Positions 26,795-37,173 are shown, counted from the first letter of the stretch. The stretch is DNA of 64,000 bases from Methylobacterium organophilum (GCF_022179465.1 NZ_BPQV01000006.1:1-64000); one strand, 5' to 3'. The notes: generated by a model not told the origin, from the sequence alone. Numbers and translations: made by a program.

Positions 26795-27675
26795 CCGCGC
26801 AGATGCGCCACGAAATCCTGCGCGAAGGGGGGCAGGGCGTCGAGGGCGCGCAGGCAGAGCTTGAGGTCGCGGGCCGCCCAGGCATCCTCCAGGGGCACCA
26901 TCGCGATCTCCATGCCGCGCCGGGCGCGGCGCGCCGTCGTCTCCGGCACGATGCCGAGGCCGACGCCGCATTCGACCAGGCGGCAGACCGCGTCGAAGCT
27001 GCGCAATTGCACCCGGAGCCGCATCGGCCGGCCGATGCGGGCCGCCTTGTCCGACAGGAACCGGGTCAGGGCGCTCGGCCGGTCGAGCCCGACGAGGTCG
27101 TGCTCCAGCACCTCCGCGAAGCCGACCTGCGCGCGCGCCGCCAGGGCATGGCCCGCCGCCACCACCAGCACGAAGCGGTCGTGGCGGAAGGGGAAGGTCT
27201 GCAGCGTGCCGGTATCGACCGTGCCCGCGACGATGCCGAGATCGGCGGCCCCGTCGGCCACCAGCCAGACGATCTCGTCCGAGGTCTTCTCCTCGATGTC
27301 GACGCTCACCCCCGTATGCAGGGCGAGATAGGCGGAGAGCGCCTCCGGCAGGAACTCGGTCAGGGCGTTGGTGTTCGACAGCACCCGGATCTGCCCGACC
27401 GCGCCGCCGGCGAAGACCGAGAGGTCGCCCTGCATCCGCTCGATCTGGCCGAGGATCTCGCGGGCATGGGCGAGCAGGGCGCGCCCCGCCGGGGTCGGGC
27501 TCACCCCCTGGCGCCCGCGCAGGAGCAGGGCGGCGCCCAGGGACTCCTCCATCGCGCGGATCCGCGTCGAGGCGGCGGCCAGGGCGAGATTGGCCCGCTC
27601 CGCCCCATGGGTGATCGAGCCCGCCTCCACGATGTGGCGGAACAGGTTCAGGTCGACGAGATCGAAGCGCATCAT
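26791..27675 (-). CDS. LysR-family transcriptional regulator
   Basis: A 294-residue LysR regulator. The N-terminal winged helix (about 5-62, with V-E-A-G-S-I-T-H-G-A-E-R and R-I-R-A-M-E-E) is followed by a LysR substrate-binding domain (about 90-290). It starts 248 bp upstream of, and divergent from, the SLC13-type transporter gene, the usual layout for a LysR protein and its target. Two inverted repeats lie in the gap. The effector is not predictable; an organic acid or inorganic anion fits the transporter. Confidence 0.9.
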   Translation of the reverse strand: MMRFDLVDLNLFRHIVEAGSITHGAERANLALAAASTRIRAMEESLGAALLLRGRQGVSPTPAGRALLAHAREILGQIERMQGDLSVFAGGAVGQIRVLSNTNALTEFLPEALSAYLALHTGVSVDIEEKTSDEIVWLVADGAADLGIVAGTVDTGTLQTFPFRHDRFVLVVAAGHALAARAQVGFAEVLEHDLVGLDRPSALTRFLSDKAARIGRPMRLRVQLRSFDAVCRLVECGVGLGIVPETTARRARRGMEIAMVPLEDAWAARDLKLCLRALDALPPFAQDFVAHLRG

Positions 27676-27846
27676 GGGGGAGGGGGCTTCGGGAAGGATT
27701 TGGGGGAGGGCGTCCGGGCCCGCCTCCCCGGGACGGGAGAAGGACGCGGCGCGGCGGCCGCATGCGGATCCGGCCGGGGCGGGTTCGTCCGGAGCGGAGC
27801 CGATCCCGCGCCGCGCGATCCTATCACGCCCCCGGAATCCGCCGCC

Positions 27847-27869
27847 AGCCTTCGCCGTTGACGAAGGCT
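27847..27869. promoter_or_regulatory. Inverted repeat, candidate LysR operator 1
   Basis: AGCCTTCG-CCGTTGA-CGAAGGCT is a perfect 8-base inverted repeat with a 7-base spacer, in the gap between the LysR gene and the transporter it probably controls. The dyad geometry suits a LysR dimer. Confidence 0.45.
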
Positions 27870-27883
27870 CCTGCTACGAAAGC

Positions 27884-27907
27884 CGAATTGCGAATGCCTC
27901 CAATTCG
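27884..27907. promoter_or_regulatory. Inverted repeat, candidate LysR operator 2
   Basis: CGAATTG (27884-27890) and CAATTCG (27901-27907) form a perfect 7-base inverted repeat with a 10-base spacer, 16 bases before the transporter ATG. It could be a second regulator site or a leader hairpin. Confidence 0.4.
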
Positions 27908-27923
27908 CGATTGAAGCCCGGCC

Positions 27924-29246
27924 ATGGGCGCAGCGGCGGGCATCATGGGCGGGCAGGGGACGGTCGTCGCGACCGGCGGCCTCCTCGTGCTCTGCATGGG
28001 GCTGTGGGCCACGGGGCTCGTGGCCGAGATCGTCACGGCGCTCCTGTTCTTCGCCCTGGCGATGCTGCTCAAGCTCGCCCCCGCCCCGACCGTGTTCTCG
28101 GGCTTCGCCTCCTCCGCCTTCTGGCTGGTGACGAGCGGCATGGTGGTGGGGCTCGCCATGAACCGGACCGGGCTCGGCGACCGGCTCGCGCGGATGCTCG
28201 CCGCGCGGCTGCCCGCCTCCTATCCGGGCTTCATCGGCGGCCTCGTCGCCTTCTCCTTCCTGCTCGCCTTCGTGATGCCCTCCAATCTCGGCCGCATCGC
28301 CCTGATGGTGCCGGTGATCCTCGCGCTCTGCGACGCCTTCGGCCTCGCCCCGGGGCGGCCCGGGCGGACGGGGGCGATCCTGTCCTTCGGCATCGCCACG
28401 CCGATGCTCTCGGCGGCGATCCTGCCCGCCAACGTGCCGAACCTCGTCATGGTCGGCACCGCCGAGACGCTCTACGGCGTGCACCTCGCCTACCTGCCCT
28501 ATCTCTGGCAGCACCTGCCGGTCCTGGCGCTGCTGAAGGGCGCGATCCTGACCGCCTGCACGGTGCTGCTCTTCCGCGACCGGCTCGACGGGCAGCGCCC
28601 CGAACTGCCGGCCCTGCCCCCGGCGACGCCGGCGGAGCGCCGCCTCTCGGTGATTCTCGTGACGATGCTGGCCCTCTGGATGAGCGACGGCTGGCACGGC
28701 ATCCCGCCTGCCTGGATCGGGCTCGCCGCGGCGGTGATCTGCCTGATGCCGCGGATCGGGGTGCTGCCCGGGGGCAGCTTCGGCGAGATCCCCTTGCGCA
28801 CCTGCTTCTACGTCGCCGCCCTGTTCGGGCTCACCGCCACGGTCAACGAGACCGGGCTCGGGCGCGACCTCGGCCACGCGCTCCTGGCGCTGGCGCCCCT
28901 CGCGCCCGGCGCCGAGGCGACCAACTTCCTCACCCTGGTCGGCCTCTCGATCGGCTTCCTGTTCGTGGCCACCGCCAACGGCGCCCCGGCCCTCTACACC
29001 GCGCTCGCCGGCGAGCTCTCCCGGGCGAGCGGCCTCGGCCTGATGGACGTGCTGATGATCCAGGTCGTCGGCTACTCGACCCTGTTCCTGCCCTATCAGG
29101 CGCCCCCCATCGTGATGACGATGGAGCTCGGCCGGATCGGCCTGCGGGATGCGAGCCGGCTGACGATCGCCACGGGCCTCGCCTCCCTGCTGATCGCCAC
29201 CCCGGCCGCCTATCTGTGGTGGCGCCTCGTCGGGGGGCCGCCGTGA
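27924..29246 (+). CDS. SLC13/DASS-family anion transporter
   Basis: A 440-residue inner-membrane protein with roughly twelve hydrophobic segments. It resembles the divalent anion:sodium symporter group, with S-N-L-G-R in the first half and N-G-A-P-A in the second as the paired SNT/NxP-type substrate loops, and an internal two-fold repeat. Substrates in this family include sulfate and dicarboxylates; none can be chosen from sequence. It is divergent from the LysR gene and followed by sdhC after 127 bp, which slightly favours a dicarboxylate. Confidence 0.75.
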   Translation: MGAAAGIMGGQGTVVATGGLLVLCMGLWATGLVAEIVTALLFFALAMLLKLAPAPTVFSGFASSAFWLVTSGMVVGLAMNRTGLGDRLARMLAARLPASYPGFIGGLVAFSFLLAFVMPSNLGRIALMVPVILALCDAFGLAPGRPGRTGAILSFGIATPMLSAAILPANVPNLVMVGTAETLYGVHLAYLPYLWQHLPVLALLKGAILTACTVLLFRDRLDGQRPELPALPPATPAERRLSVILVTMLALWMSDGWHGIPPAWIGLAAAVICLMPRIGVLPGGSFGEIPLRTCFYVAALFGLTATVNETGLGRDLGHALLALAPLAPGAEATNFLTLVGLSIGFLFVATANGAPALYTALAGELSRASGLGLMDVLMIQVVGYSTLFLPYQAPPIVMTMELGRIGLRDASRLTIATGLASLLIATPAAYLWWRLVGGPP

Positions 29247-29373
29247 GACAGATGCGCGCGAGTCTCACCCCGATCCATGCCGCACCGCAATACGCGGCAT
29301 TGCCGGCACCCACCCGCCGCCCTAACCGTTCCCTGGAAGAACTCCAGCTTTCGAGCCGAGGATCGTCATCGCG

Positions 29374-29775
29374 ATGGCCCCACCCGTCCGCCCCACGGTC
29401 GCCCAGCCGCTCTCGCCGCATCTCCAGATCTACCGCTGGACCTGGACCATGGCGATGTCGGTCTTCCACCGCGTCACCGGCACCGCGCTCTACGGCGGCA
29501 GCGTTCTCGTCGCCGTCTGGCTGGTGGCGCTCGCCTCCGGCCCCCGCGCCTACGACGCGGTCGCCTGGTTCTTCGGCTCCCTCGTCGGCCGGCTGATCCT
29601 GTTCGCCTATACCTGGGTGCTGATGCACCACCTGCTCGGCGGCCTGCGCCACTTCATCTGGGATGCCGGCATCGGCTTCGACCGGGAGCGCCGCCTCGGC
29701 CTCGCCCGGGCGACGCTGATCGGCTCGGTCCTGCTCACGGTCGTCATCTGGGCGTTCGCCCTCATCCTGCGCTGA
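29374..29775 (+). CDS. sdhC: Succinate dehydrogenase cytochrome b556 subunit
   Basis: A 133-residue membrane anchor of complex II. It has three transmembrane helices and the signature S-P-H-L-Q-I-Y-R-W at 14-22. R-V-T-G and [10 protein letters not shown] supply quinone-site and haem-ligand residues. It is the first gene of sdhCDAB and ends 8 bp before sdhD. Confidence 0.95.
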   Translation: MAPPVRPTVAQPLSPHLQIYRWTWTMAMSVFHRVTGTALYGGSVLVAVWLVALASGPRAYDAVAWFFGSLVGRLILFAYTWVLMHHLLGGLRHFIWDAGIGFDRERRLGLARATLIGSVLLTVVIWAFALILR

Positions 29776-29783
29776 GGCCCGCC

Positions 29784-30203
29784 ATGTCCAAGGTCGACAC
29801 CCGCCAGAATCCCAGCCTCTCCATCCGCACGCCCCGCGCCCGGGTGAAGGGCCTCGGCGCCTCCGGCCACGGCGCCGGCCATTTCTGGCTGCAGCGCCTC
29901 ACCGGCGCGGCCAACGCCCTGCTGATGCTCGGCTTCGTCGTCATCATCGCCCTGATGGCCGGCCGGCCCTATCCGGAGGCGGTCGCCCTCATCGCGAACC
30001 CCCTCGTGTCGATCGTCCTGATCCTCGCCGTCGTCTCGGTGACGGTGCACATGCGGCTCGGCATGCAGGTGATCATCGAGGACTACGTGCACGACAAGGG
30101 CCTCAAGGTCGCGGCCCTCATCGCCAACAACTTCTACGCGGCCGCGGTCGCCGCCGCCTGCCTCTACGCGATCCTGCGCGTGGGCCTGAGCCGGCTCGTC
30201 TGA
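29784..30203 (+). CDS. sdhD: Succinate dehydrogenase membrane anchor subunit
   Basis: A 139-residue second anchor with three helices. H-F-W-L-Q-R-L-T-G at about 33-41 and I-I-E-D-Y-V-H-D at about 99-106 are the conserved haem and quinone regions. The start at 29784 follows sdhC by 8 bp and sdhA begins 26 bp later. Confidence 0.94.
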   Translation: MSKVDTRQNPSLSIRTPRARVKGLGASGHGAGHFWLQRLTGAANALLMLGFVVIIALMAGRPYPEAVALIANPLVSIVLILAVVSVTVHMRLGMQVIIEDYVHDKGLKVAALIANNFYAAAVAAACLYAILRVGLSRLV

Positions 30204-30229
30204 CCGCCCCGAAACGCGAGGATCCTCCC

Positions 30230-32050
30230 ATGGCTTCCAACGGCACGAACGGCAGCGGCGCCCCGGCCTATGCCATCATCGACCACACCTTCGACGTGGT
30301 GATCGTCGGCGCCGGCGGCGCGGGCCTGCGCGCCACGGTCGGCTGCTCCCAGGCGGGCCTGCGCACCGCCTGCATCACCAAGGTGTTCCCGACCCGCTCG
30401 CACACGGTCGCCGCCCAGGGCGGCATCTCGGCCTCGCTGGGCAATATGGGCCCGGACGACTGGCGCTGGCACATGTACGACACCGTGAAGGGGTCGGACT
30501 GGCTCGGCGACCAGGACGCGATCGAGTATCTCGTGCGCAACGCGCCGGCCGCGGTCTACGAGCTGGAGCACTGGGGCGTCCCGTTCTCCCGGACCGAAGA
30601 GGGAAAAATCTACCAGCGCCCCTTCGGCGGCATGACCACCGATTACGGCAAGGGCACCGCCCAGCGCACCTGCGCCGCGGCGGACCGCACCGGCCACGCC
30701 ATGCTCCACACCCTCTACGGGCAGGCGGTGAAGAACCACACCCAGTTCTTCATCGAATACTTCGCCCTCGACCTGATCATGGACGAGGAGGGCCGCTGCC
30801 GCGGCGTCATCGCCCTCGACCAGGCGACCGGCGAGATCCACCGCTTCCGCGCCCAGATGACCGTGCTCGCCACCGGCGGCTACGGCCGCGCCTATTTCTC
30901 GGCGACCTCGGCCCATACCTGCACCGGCGACGGCAACGCCATGGTCCTGCGCGCCGGCCTCGCCCTGCAGGACATGGAGTTCGTGCAGTTCCACCCGACC
31001 GGCATCTACGGCGCCGGCTGCCTCATCACCGAGGGCGCGCGGGGCGAGGGCGGCTACCTGACCAATTCCGAGGGCGAGCGCTTCATGGAGCGCTACGCCC
31101 CCTCGGCCAAGGACCTCGCCTCCCGCGACGTCGTCTCGCGCTCCATGACCATGGAGATCCGCGAGGGCCGGGGCGTGGGCAAGACCAAGGACCACATCTT
31201 CCTGCATCTCGACCATCTCGACCCGAAGATCCTGCACGAGCGCCTGCCGGGAATCTCCGAATCCGCAAAAATCTTCGCCGGCGTCGACGTGACCAAGGAG
31301 CCGATCCCAGTCCTGCCGACCGTGCACTACAACATGGGCGGCATCCCCACGAACTATCACGGCGAGGTGCTGACGCTGCGCGACGGCAACCCGGACACGG
31401 TGGTGCCCGGCCTGATGGCGCTGGGCGAGGCGGCCTGCGTCTCCGTGCACGGGGCGAACCGCCTCGGCTCCAACTCGCTGATCGACCTCGTGGTGTTCGG
31501 CCGCGCCGCCGGCCTGCGCTGCGCCGACATCGTCGAGCCCAATGCCCGCCAGGCCGAGCTGCCGAAGGACTCGGCCGACAAGGCGCTCGCCCGCCTCGAC
31601 CGCTTCCGCTACGCCGATGGCGGCACGCCCACCGCGCAGCTGCGCGACCGCATGCAGCGGACCATGCAGAACAACTGCGCGGTCTTCCGCACCGGCGAGG
31701 TGCTGGAGGAGGGCAAGGGCCTGATCCACGAGGTCTGGAAGGGCGTCGCCGACCTCAAGGTCTCGGACCGTTCCCTGGTCTGGAACACCGACCTGCTCGA
31801 GACGCTCGAATTCGACAACCTGATCGGCCAGGCGGTCGTGACCATGGAATCCGCCGTCAACCGCAAGGAGAGCCGCGGGGCCCATGCCCGCGAGGACTTC
31901 CCCGAGCGCGACGACAAGGAATGGATGAAGCATACCCTCGCCTGGCTCGACGAGACCGCGCACACGGTCGCGATCGATTACCGGCCGGTCCACACCTACA
32001 CGATGTCGAACGAGATCCAGTACATCGAGCCCAAGGCGCGCGTGTACTGA
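30230..32050 (+). CDS. sdhA: Succinate dehydrogenase flavoprotein subunit
   Basis: A 606-residue FAD subunit that oxidises succinate to fumarate in the TCA cycle at the inner face of the membrane. The FAD-binding [10 protein letters not shown] sequence lies at about 24-33. His58 in [10 protein letters not shown] is the covalent flavin attachment site, and the catalytic H-P-T-G and N-R-L-G-S-N-S-L segments are present. GAGGATCC precedes the ATG. Confidence 0.97.
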   Translation: MASNGTNGSGAPAYAIIDHTFDVVIVGAGGAGLRATVGCSQAGLRTACITKVFPTRSHTVAAQGGISASLGNMGPDDWRWHMYDTVKGSDWLGDQDAIEYLVRNAPAAVYELEHWGVPFSRTEEGKIYQRPFGGMTTDYGKGTAQRTCAAADRTGHAMLHTLYGQAVKNHTQFFIEYFALDLIMDEEGRCRGVIALDQATGEIHRFRAQMTVLATGGYGRAYFSATSAHTCTGDGNAMVLRAGLALQDMEFVQFHPTGIYGAGCLITEGARGEGGYLTNSEGERFMERYAPSAKDLASRDVVSRSMTMEIREGRGVGKTKDHIFLHLDHLDPKILHERLPGISESAKIFAGVDVTKEPIPVLPTVHYNMGGIPTNYHGEVLTLRDGNPDTVVPGLMALGEAACVSVHGANRLGSNSLIDLVVFGRAAGLRCADIVEPNARQAELPKDSADKALARLDRFRYADGGTPTAQLRDRMQRTMQNNCAVFRTGEVLEEGKGLIHEVWKGVADLKVSDRSLVWNTDLLETLEFDNLIGQAVVTMESAVNRKESRGAHAREDFPERDDKEWMKHTLAWLDETAHTVAIDYRPVHTYTMSNEIQYIEPKARVY

Positions 32051-32143
32051 GCCCGACCCGCCCCTCTTCCATCCCGGGACGATCGCCCCCTGCGGCTTGA
32101 TCGTCCGGGATCGATCCCGATCACTTGCGGAAGCTGCCTGCAC

Positions 32144-32968
32144 ATGGCCCAGTTCTCCCTCCCCAAGAACTCCCAGCTGACCGAAGGCAAGACCTGGCCG
32201 GCGCCGGACGGCGCGAAGACCGTCCAGGTGTTCCGGATCTACCGCTGGAACCCGGATGACGGGAAGAATCCGCGCATCGACACCTACCATGTCGACCGCG
32301 ACGATTGCGGGCCGATGGTCCTCGACGCCCTGCTCTGGATCAAGAACAAGGTCGACCCGACCCTGGTCTTCCGCCGCTCCTGCCGCGAGGGCATCTGCGG
32401 CTCCTGCGCCATGAACATCGAGGGCCAGAACGCGCTGGCCTGCACCATGGGCATCGACGAGTGCCGCACGCCGGACAACGCCCTGCCGTTCCTGACCCGC
32501 AAGGACAAGGACGGGGCGGTGCGGATCTACCCGCTGCCGCACATGCCGGTGCTCAAGGACCTGGTGCCGGACCTGACCAACTTCTACGCCCAGCACGCGG
32601 CGATCGAGCCCTGGCTCCAGACCGAGACGCCCGCCCCGGAGAAGGAATGGCGCCAGACCCCGGAGGACCGCGCCCGGCTCGACGGGCTCTACGAGTGCAT
32701 CCTCTGCGCCTGCTGCACCACGAGCTGCCCGAGCTACTGGTGGAACGGCGACAAGTTCCTCGGGCCGGCGGCCCTGCTCCAGGCCTATCGCTGGCTGATC
32801 GATTCCCGCGACGAGAACACCGGCGAGCGGCTCGACGCCCTGCACGACCCCTTCCGGCTGTATCGCTGCCACACGATCATGAACTGCGCGAACACCTGCC
32901 CGAAGAGCCTCAACCCGGCCAAGGCCATCGCCGAGATCAAGAAGATGATGGTCGAGCGCGAGGTCTGA
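32144..32968 (+). CDS. sdhB: Succinate dehydrogenase iron-sulfur subunit
   Basis: A 274-residue subunit carrying three iron-sulfur clusters. C-R-E-G-I-C-G-S-C plus a later Cys bind the 2Fe-2S cluster. C-I-L-C-A-C-C and the two C-terminal motifs, C-P-S-Y-W and [12 protein letters not shown], bind the 4Fe-4S and 3Fe-4S clusters. It passes electrons from SdhA to the SdhCD quinone site. It is the last gene of the operon, 93 bp after sdhA. Confidence 0.97.
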   Translation: MAQFSLPKNSQLTEGKTWPAPDGAKTVQVFRIYRWNPDDGKNPRIDTYHVDRDDCGPMVLDALLWIKNKVDPTLVFRRSCREGICGSCAMNIEGQNALACTMGIDECRTPDNALPFLTRKDKDGAVRIYPLPHMPVLKDLVPDLTNFYAQHAAIEPWLQTETPAPEKEWRQTPEDRARLDGLYECILCACCTTSCPSYWWNGDKFLGPAALLQAYRWLIDSRDENTGERLDALHDPFRLYRCHTIMNCANTCPKSLNPAKAIAEIKKMMVEREV

Positions 32969-33097
32969 GCCCGGCCGGGTGCGGCACCTCCGCCACACCG
33001 GCCCGAAAAGGCCCGGGCCGGGTGGCACCGCCTTGCGGGCAGCGCATTTGACGGCGAGGGACGGGATGAAGCTGGACCGTTCCGGGAAGAGCCATCG

Positions 33098-33700
33098 ATG
33101 CCGCGCACGCATTCCGCGACCTATGCCGCGACCCACGCCGCGACCCTTGCCGTCCTCGCCCTGTCGCTGGGCCTGAGCGCCTGCGCCTCGCAGCGCTTCG
33201 AGGGACCGAGCGCCCGCACGCCCCGGCCGCAGGCCTCCCTCGAACCGCTCGCCCCGGCCCCGACCGGCACCGTGACCACCGCGCCGCTCGCCCCCCCGCC
33301 GGGCGCTTCGGCCGCCCCCGTGGAGGCGCCCCCCGGCGCCGGGACCGACGTGGCCGTCGCCGTGCCGCCGCCCGTCTCGGTCGAGCCGCCGCCGGCCCCG
33401 GCACCGCCCCCGGTGGTCGCCACCGGCCGCTCCGCGGTGGTCGGCGGCTGGACCGCCACGGACGCGGCCGGCTCCTGCAAGGTCTCCCTGTCGAGCGCCC
33501 CGGCCCTCGACCTCTACAAGGCCTCGACCTCGGGCTGCGCCAACAAGGACCTCGCCAAGGTCTCGGCCTGGGATTTCCGCGACGGCGAGGTCTATCTCTA
33601 CCAACCCGGCGGCACGGTGGCCGCGCGCCTGCGCCAGGGCAGCGGCGCGCTGGAGGGCGCCTTCTCGAAATCCGGCGCTCAGCTCTCCCTGGCGCGCTGA
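33098..33700 (+). CDS. Lipoprotein with AprI/Inh-type protease inhibitor domain
   Basis: A 200-residue lipoprotein. The signal peptide ends in the lipobox L-S-A-C (Cys29). A long Pro/Ala-rich linker (about 40-110) then leads to a C-terminal domain of about 90 residues with V-G-G-W, a cysteine pair (S-C-K and S-G-C) and W-D-F-R-D-G. This resembles the Inh/AprI inhibitors of secreted metalloproteases. It is probably anchored to the outer membrane on the periplasmic side. No partner protease lies next to it. Confidence 0.72.
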   Translation: MPRTHSATYAATHAATLAVLALSLGLSACASQRFEGPSARTPRPQASLEPLAPAPTGTVTTAPLAPPPGASAAPVEAPPGAGTDVAVAVPPPVSVEPPPAPAPPPVVATGRSAVVGGWTATDAAGSCKVSLSSAPALDLYKASTSGCANKDLAKVSAWDFRDGEVYLYQPGGTVAARLRQGSGALEGAFSKSGAQLSLAR

Positions 33701-33807
33701 GGCCGCCGGCCAATGCTGTGATCCCCGGGCCCGCCGCGGCGTTTTGCCTTCGATCGCGCCGCGAAACCGGGTATGGTCGAGCGGGTTATGGCTACGCTTG
33801 AACCATG

Positions 33808-33828
33808 CCCCGGCCGGCCCGGCCGGGG
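33808..33828 (+). other. Strong GC hairpin ahead of the carboxypeptidase gene
   Basis: CCCCGGCC-GGCCC-GGCCGGGG is an 8-bp stem with a 5-base loop, 55 bases before the next start. It could end the lipoprotein transcript or fold in the following leader. No T-run is visible. Confidence 0.35.
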
Positions 33829-33882
33829 GAACGGGCGCCCTTCGCTGACGCGGTGATCCGTTCGGCGGAGAAGGGGCGCGGC

Positions 33883-35136
33883 ATGGCACCGGGTGTGCGG
33901 GAGCGGTCGATGCGCGTGCGGTTTTCCTCGACGATCCTCGCCGGCGCCTGCGCGCTCCTGATCGGCCTCGCGGGCTCCGCCGCCCGGGCGCAGAATTTCC
34001 AGACCGCCGCGCCCCACGCGATCCTGATCGACGCGGAATCGGGCTCCGTGCTGTTCGAGAAGGCCGCCGACGAGCCCTTCTCCCCGGCCAGCATGGCCAA
34101 GCTGATGACCACGGAGATCGTGTTCGCCGCCCTGAAGGAAGGGCGCCTCTCCATGGACACCGAGTTCACGGTGACCGAGGACGCCTGGCGCCGGGGCGGC
34201 GCGGGGGGCGGGGGCTCCTCGATGTTCGCGCAGGTCAACAGCCGCATCAAGATGTCGGACCTGCTGCGGGGCCTCATCGTCCAGTCGGGCAACGACGCGG
34301 CGATCACCATCGCCGAGAACATGGCCGGCACGGAGGACGCCTTCGCCGGCATGATGAACCAGAAGGCGAAGCAGATCGGGCTGACGCGCTCGACCTTCCG
34401 CAACGCGACCGGCTACTCGGCCCCGGACCAGAAGGTGACCGCGCGGGACATGGCGCGCATCGCCCTGCACCTGATCGACACCTATCCGGACCTGTACAAG
34501 ATCTTCGCCGAGCGCGAGTTCACCTGGAACAAGATCAAGCAGCAGAACCGCAACCCGCTCCTTACCCTCGATATCGGCGCCGACGGGCTCAAGACCGGCT
34601 ACCTCGAGGAATCGGGCTACGCCCTCACCGGCTCGGCGGTGCAGAACGGCCAGCGCCTCGTCATGGTCCTGTCCGGCCTCAAGACCGCCCGGGACCGCGC
34701 CTCCGAGTCGCGCAAGCTGATGGAATGGGGCTTCCGCGCCTTCGAGCCGCGCCAGGTCTTCAATGCCGGCGAGAGCGTGGCCGAGGTCTCGGTCTTCGGC
34801 GGCGAGAAGGGCGCGGTGCCGGTCGTGGCCAAGAAGCCGGTGCGGCTGCTGCTGCCGCGGGGCTCCTCCGAGCGGGTCGCCGCCAAGGTGATCTATCAGG
34901 GGCCGATCGTGGCACCGGTGGAGCAGGGCCGGGAGATCGCCCGGCTGCGCGTCACCCGCGGCGACGCGGTCGCCCTGGAGATGCCGCTCTATGCCGGCGA
35001 GGACGTCGCCGCCGGCAGCCTGTCGCAGCGGGCCCTCGACGCGGCGCTTCAGGTCGGCACCGACCTGATCCGCAAGGCCTTCGACAAGGCGAAGGGCGGC
35101 GCCGGCCCCAAGGAGGGCACGGCCAACGCCTCGTGA
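33883..35136 (+). CDS. D-alanyl-D-alanine carboxypeptidase (PBP5/6 family)
   Basis: A 417-residue periplasmic low-molecular-weight penicillin-binding protein that trims peptidoglycan pentapeptides. The signal peptide ends A-R-A before Gln37. The catalytic motifs are S70-M-A-K73, S135-G-N137 and K237-T-G239, followed by the C-terminal beta-rich PBP5 domain and an amphipathic tail rich in Lys/Ala that would associate with the membrane. ATG 33883 was chosen for its GGAGAAGGGG ribosome site and signal peptide; the frame is open back to 33805. It is followed by tmk after 47 bp. Confidence 0.95.
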   Translation: MAPGVRERSMRVRFSSTILAGACALLIGLAGSAARAQNFQTAAPHAILIDAESGSVLFEKAADEPFSPASMAKLMTTEIVFAALKEGRLSMDTEFTVTEDAWRRGGAGGGGSSMFAQVNSRIKMSDLLRGLIVQSGNDAAITIAENMAGTEDAFAGMMNQKAKQIGLTRSTFRNATGYSAPDQKVTARDMARIALHLIDTYPDLYKIFAEREFTWNKIKQQNRNPLLTLDIGADGLKTGYLEESGYALTGSAVQNGQRLVMVLSGLKTARDRASESRKLMEWGFRAFEPRQVFNAGESVAEVSVFGGEKGAVPVVAKKPVRLLLPRGSSERVAAKVIYQGPIVAPVEQGREIARLRVTRGDAVALEMPLYAGEDVAAGSLSQRALDAALQVGTDLIRKAFDKAKGGAGPKEGTANAS

Positions 35137-35183
35137 GGCGCGCGGGAATCGCGCTGGCGGGGCACCCGTGATAGGGGCCGGGC

Positions 35184-35975
35184 ATGACGAGCGATGCGCC
35201 TGGAGCGCTCTCCGCGGCGGCCGCCGGTCCGGCGAAGGAGAGCGCGTCCGAACAGAGACAGGGTGAGCCACCTCCGGCCGGGCACGGCGCCCGCGGCCTG
35301 TTCCTCACCTTCGAGGGCGGGGAGGGGGCCGGCAAGTCGACCCAGGTCGCCCGGCTCGCCGCCACCCTGCGCGCGGCCACCGGACGGGAGGTCGTGACCA
35401 CCCGCGAACCCGGCGGCACCCCCAAGGCCGAGAGCCTGCGCGCCGCGGTGCTGGAGGGCGTGGCCAAGCCCTACGGCCCCTTCGCCGAGGCGCTGATCTT
35501 CTCCGCCGCCCGCATCGACCATCTCGACCGGCTGATCCGCCCGGCGCTCGCCCGCGGGGCGATCGTGCTCTGCGACCGTTTCGCGGATTCGACCCGGGCC
35601 TATCAGGGGGCCGCGGGCGGGGTGGACGAGGCCACCCTGCGCGCCCTCGAACGGGTGGTGGTGGGGCGCACCCGGCCGGACCTGACCCTGATCCTCGACC
35701 TGCCGGCGGAGACCGGGCTCGCCCGCGCCAGGCGCCGGGGCGGGGAGGGGGACCGCTTCGAGGCGGAGGCGCTCGGCTTCCACGAGCGCCTGCGGACGGC
35801 CTTCGCCGGGATCGCCCGGGCGGAGCCGGGGCGCTGCGCGGTGATCGACGCCACCCCCGACCCGGACGCCGTGGCCGCGGCGATCCGCCGGGCCGTGGCC
35901 GCGCGGCTGCCGGGGCTGCTGCCCGCGGAGACGTCTCTGCCGGACCGGAACCGGGATCGCGACGATGCGGCCTGA
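35184..35975 (+). CDS. tmk: Thymidylate kinase
   Basis: Converts dTMP to dTDP. The P-loop F-E-G-G-E-G-A-G-K-S-T lies at about 43-53, D-R-F-A-D-S-T-R-A-Y-Q-G supplies the DR(Y/F) dTMP site, and the LID region R-A-R-R-R-G follows. At 263 residues it has about 37 extra N-terminal residues with no clear fold, so the true start may be further in. It overlaps holB by 11 bp, a common tmk-holB pairing. Confidence 0.94.
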   Translation: MTSDAPGALSAAAAGPAKESASEQRQGEPPPAGHGARGLFLTFEGGEGAGKSTQVARLAATLRAATGREVVTTREPGGTPKAESLRAAVLEGVAKPYGPFAEALIFSAARIDHLDRLIRPALARGAIVLCDRFADSTRAYQGAAGGVDEATLRALERVVVGRTRPDLTLILDLPAETGLARARRRGGEGDRFEAEALGFHERLRTAFAGIARAEPGRCAVIDATPDPDAVAAAIRRAVAARLPGLLPAETSLPDRNRDRDDAA

Positions 35976-37026
35976 CCGCGCCGAGACGCCGGACGAGGCC
36001 GGCGACCTGCCCGACATTCCCCGCCCCCGGGAGCAGACCCGCCTCGTCGGGCACGGGAGCGCGCAGGCCGCCTTCGTCGAGGCCCTGCGGGCGGGGCGGC
36101 TGCACCATGCCTGGCTGATCGGCGGTCCCCAGGGCATCGGCAAGGCGACGCTGGCCTACCGGGTCGCGCGCTGGCTCGTCGCCAATCCCGAGATCCGGTC
36201 CGTGCCCGACGACCTCGCCGTGGCGCCGGACCATCCGGCGGCGCGGCAGGTCGCGGCGCTCTCGCATCCGAACCTCGTCGCGCTGCGCCGGGTCCAGGCG
36301 CCCGGGGCCAAGACCCTGCCGACCAAGATCCCGGTCGACGCGGCGCGCAAGGCCCTCGACCTGTTCGGCGCCACCGCCGGCAATGCGGGCTACCGCATCT
36401 GCATCGTCGACAGCGCCGAGGACCTGAACGCCAACAGCGCCAACGCCCTCCTCAAGATGGTGGAGGAGCCGCCGCCGCGCTCCCTCTTCCTGATCGTCAG
36501 CCACGCCCCGGGCCGGCTGCTGCCGACGATCCGCTCCCGCTGCCGGGCGCTCACCCTGCGCCCCCTGTCCGAGGCCCAGGTGCGGGCGGTGGTGACGGGC
36601 TTTCCCCCGCCCTTCCCCGCCCCCGACGAGGCGGCGCTGGCCAATGCCGCCGCCCTGGCCGAGGGCTCCGTGGCGCAGGCGGTGGCGATGCTCGATCCCG
36701 CGACGGCGGGCATCGTCGCCGAGGTCGAGATCCTGCTCGGCCGGATCGCGGCGCCGGACTGGCGGCGCATCCTGAAGCTCGCCGACAAGCTCGCGCCCCG
36801 GGAGGCGGAGGCCCTGTTCGCCACAGCGCTCGACACGGCGGCGCGCTTCGTCTCGGCCGAGCTCGACCGGCGCCAGACGGAGAGCCCAGCCCGGCTCGCC
36901 GCCCTGGTCGAGGCGGCCGAGCGGGTGAACCGCGCCGCCCGCGAGGCGGCGATCTACAATCTCGACCGGCGCCCCCTGGTCCTGACCCTGTTCGAGGAGC
37001 TGTCCCAGGCCCTGCGCACGCCGTGA
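35965..37026 (+). CDS. holB: DNA polymerase III delta' subunit
   Basis: A 353-residue AAA+ clamp-loader subunit. The degenerate P-loop G-G-P-Q-G-I-G-K-A-T is at about 52-61 and N-A-N-A-L-L-K-M-V-E-E-P-P at about 156-168 is the family sensor region. It helps load the beta clamp during replication. It overlaps tmk and lies 147 bp before metG. Confidence 0.93.
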   Translation: MRPDRAETPDEAGDLPDIPRPREQTRLVGHGSAQAAFVEALRAGRLHHAWLIGGPQGIGKATLAYRVARWLVANPEIRSVPDDLAVAPDHPAARQVAALSHPNLVALRRVQAPGAKTLPTKIPVDAARKALDLFGATAGNAGYRICIVDSAEDLNANSANALLKMVEEPPPRSLFLIVSHAPGRLLPTIRSRCRALTLRPLSEAQVRAVVTGFPPPFPAPDEAALANAAALAEGSVAQAVAMLDPATAGIVAEVEILLGRIAAPDWRRILKLADKLAPREAEALFATALDTAARFVSAELDRRQTESPARLAALVEAAERVNRAAREAAIYNLDRRPLVLTLFEELSQALRTP

Positions 37027-37173
37027 GCCCCCGCGGCGGCCCCGCGGCGCCGGAATCCGGCGGGCCCAGCCATCGGCCGGATCCCGCTTGAGGACGCCCG
37101 GGCCGCTTGTCTCGGTTGCGTCCCGGCGCCGGCCGCGCGACAAGGCGCGACGAAGATCCGGAGAGCGGCAGAC

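Noticed and set aside
30164-33889. A 1241-codon antisense open frame opposite sdhA and sdhB
   Set aside because: Composition is that of an antisense shadow, and sdhAB are certain on the plus strand.
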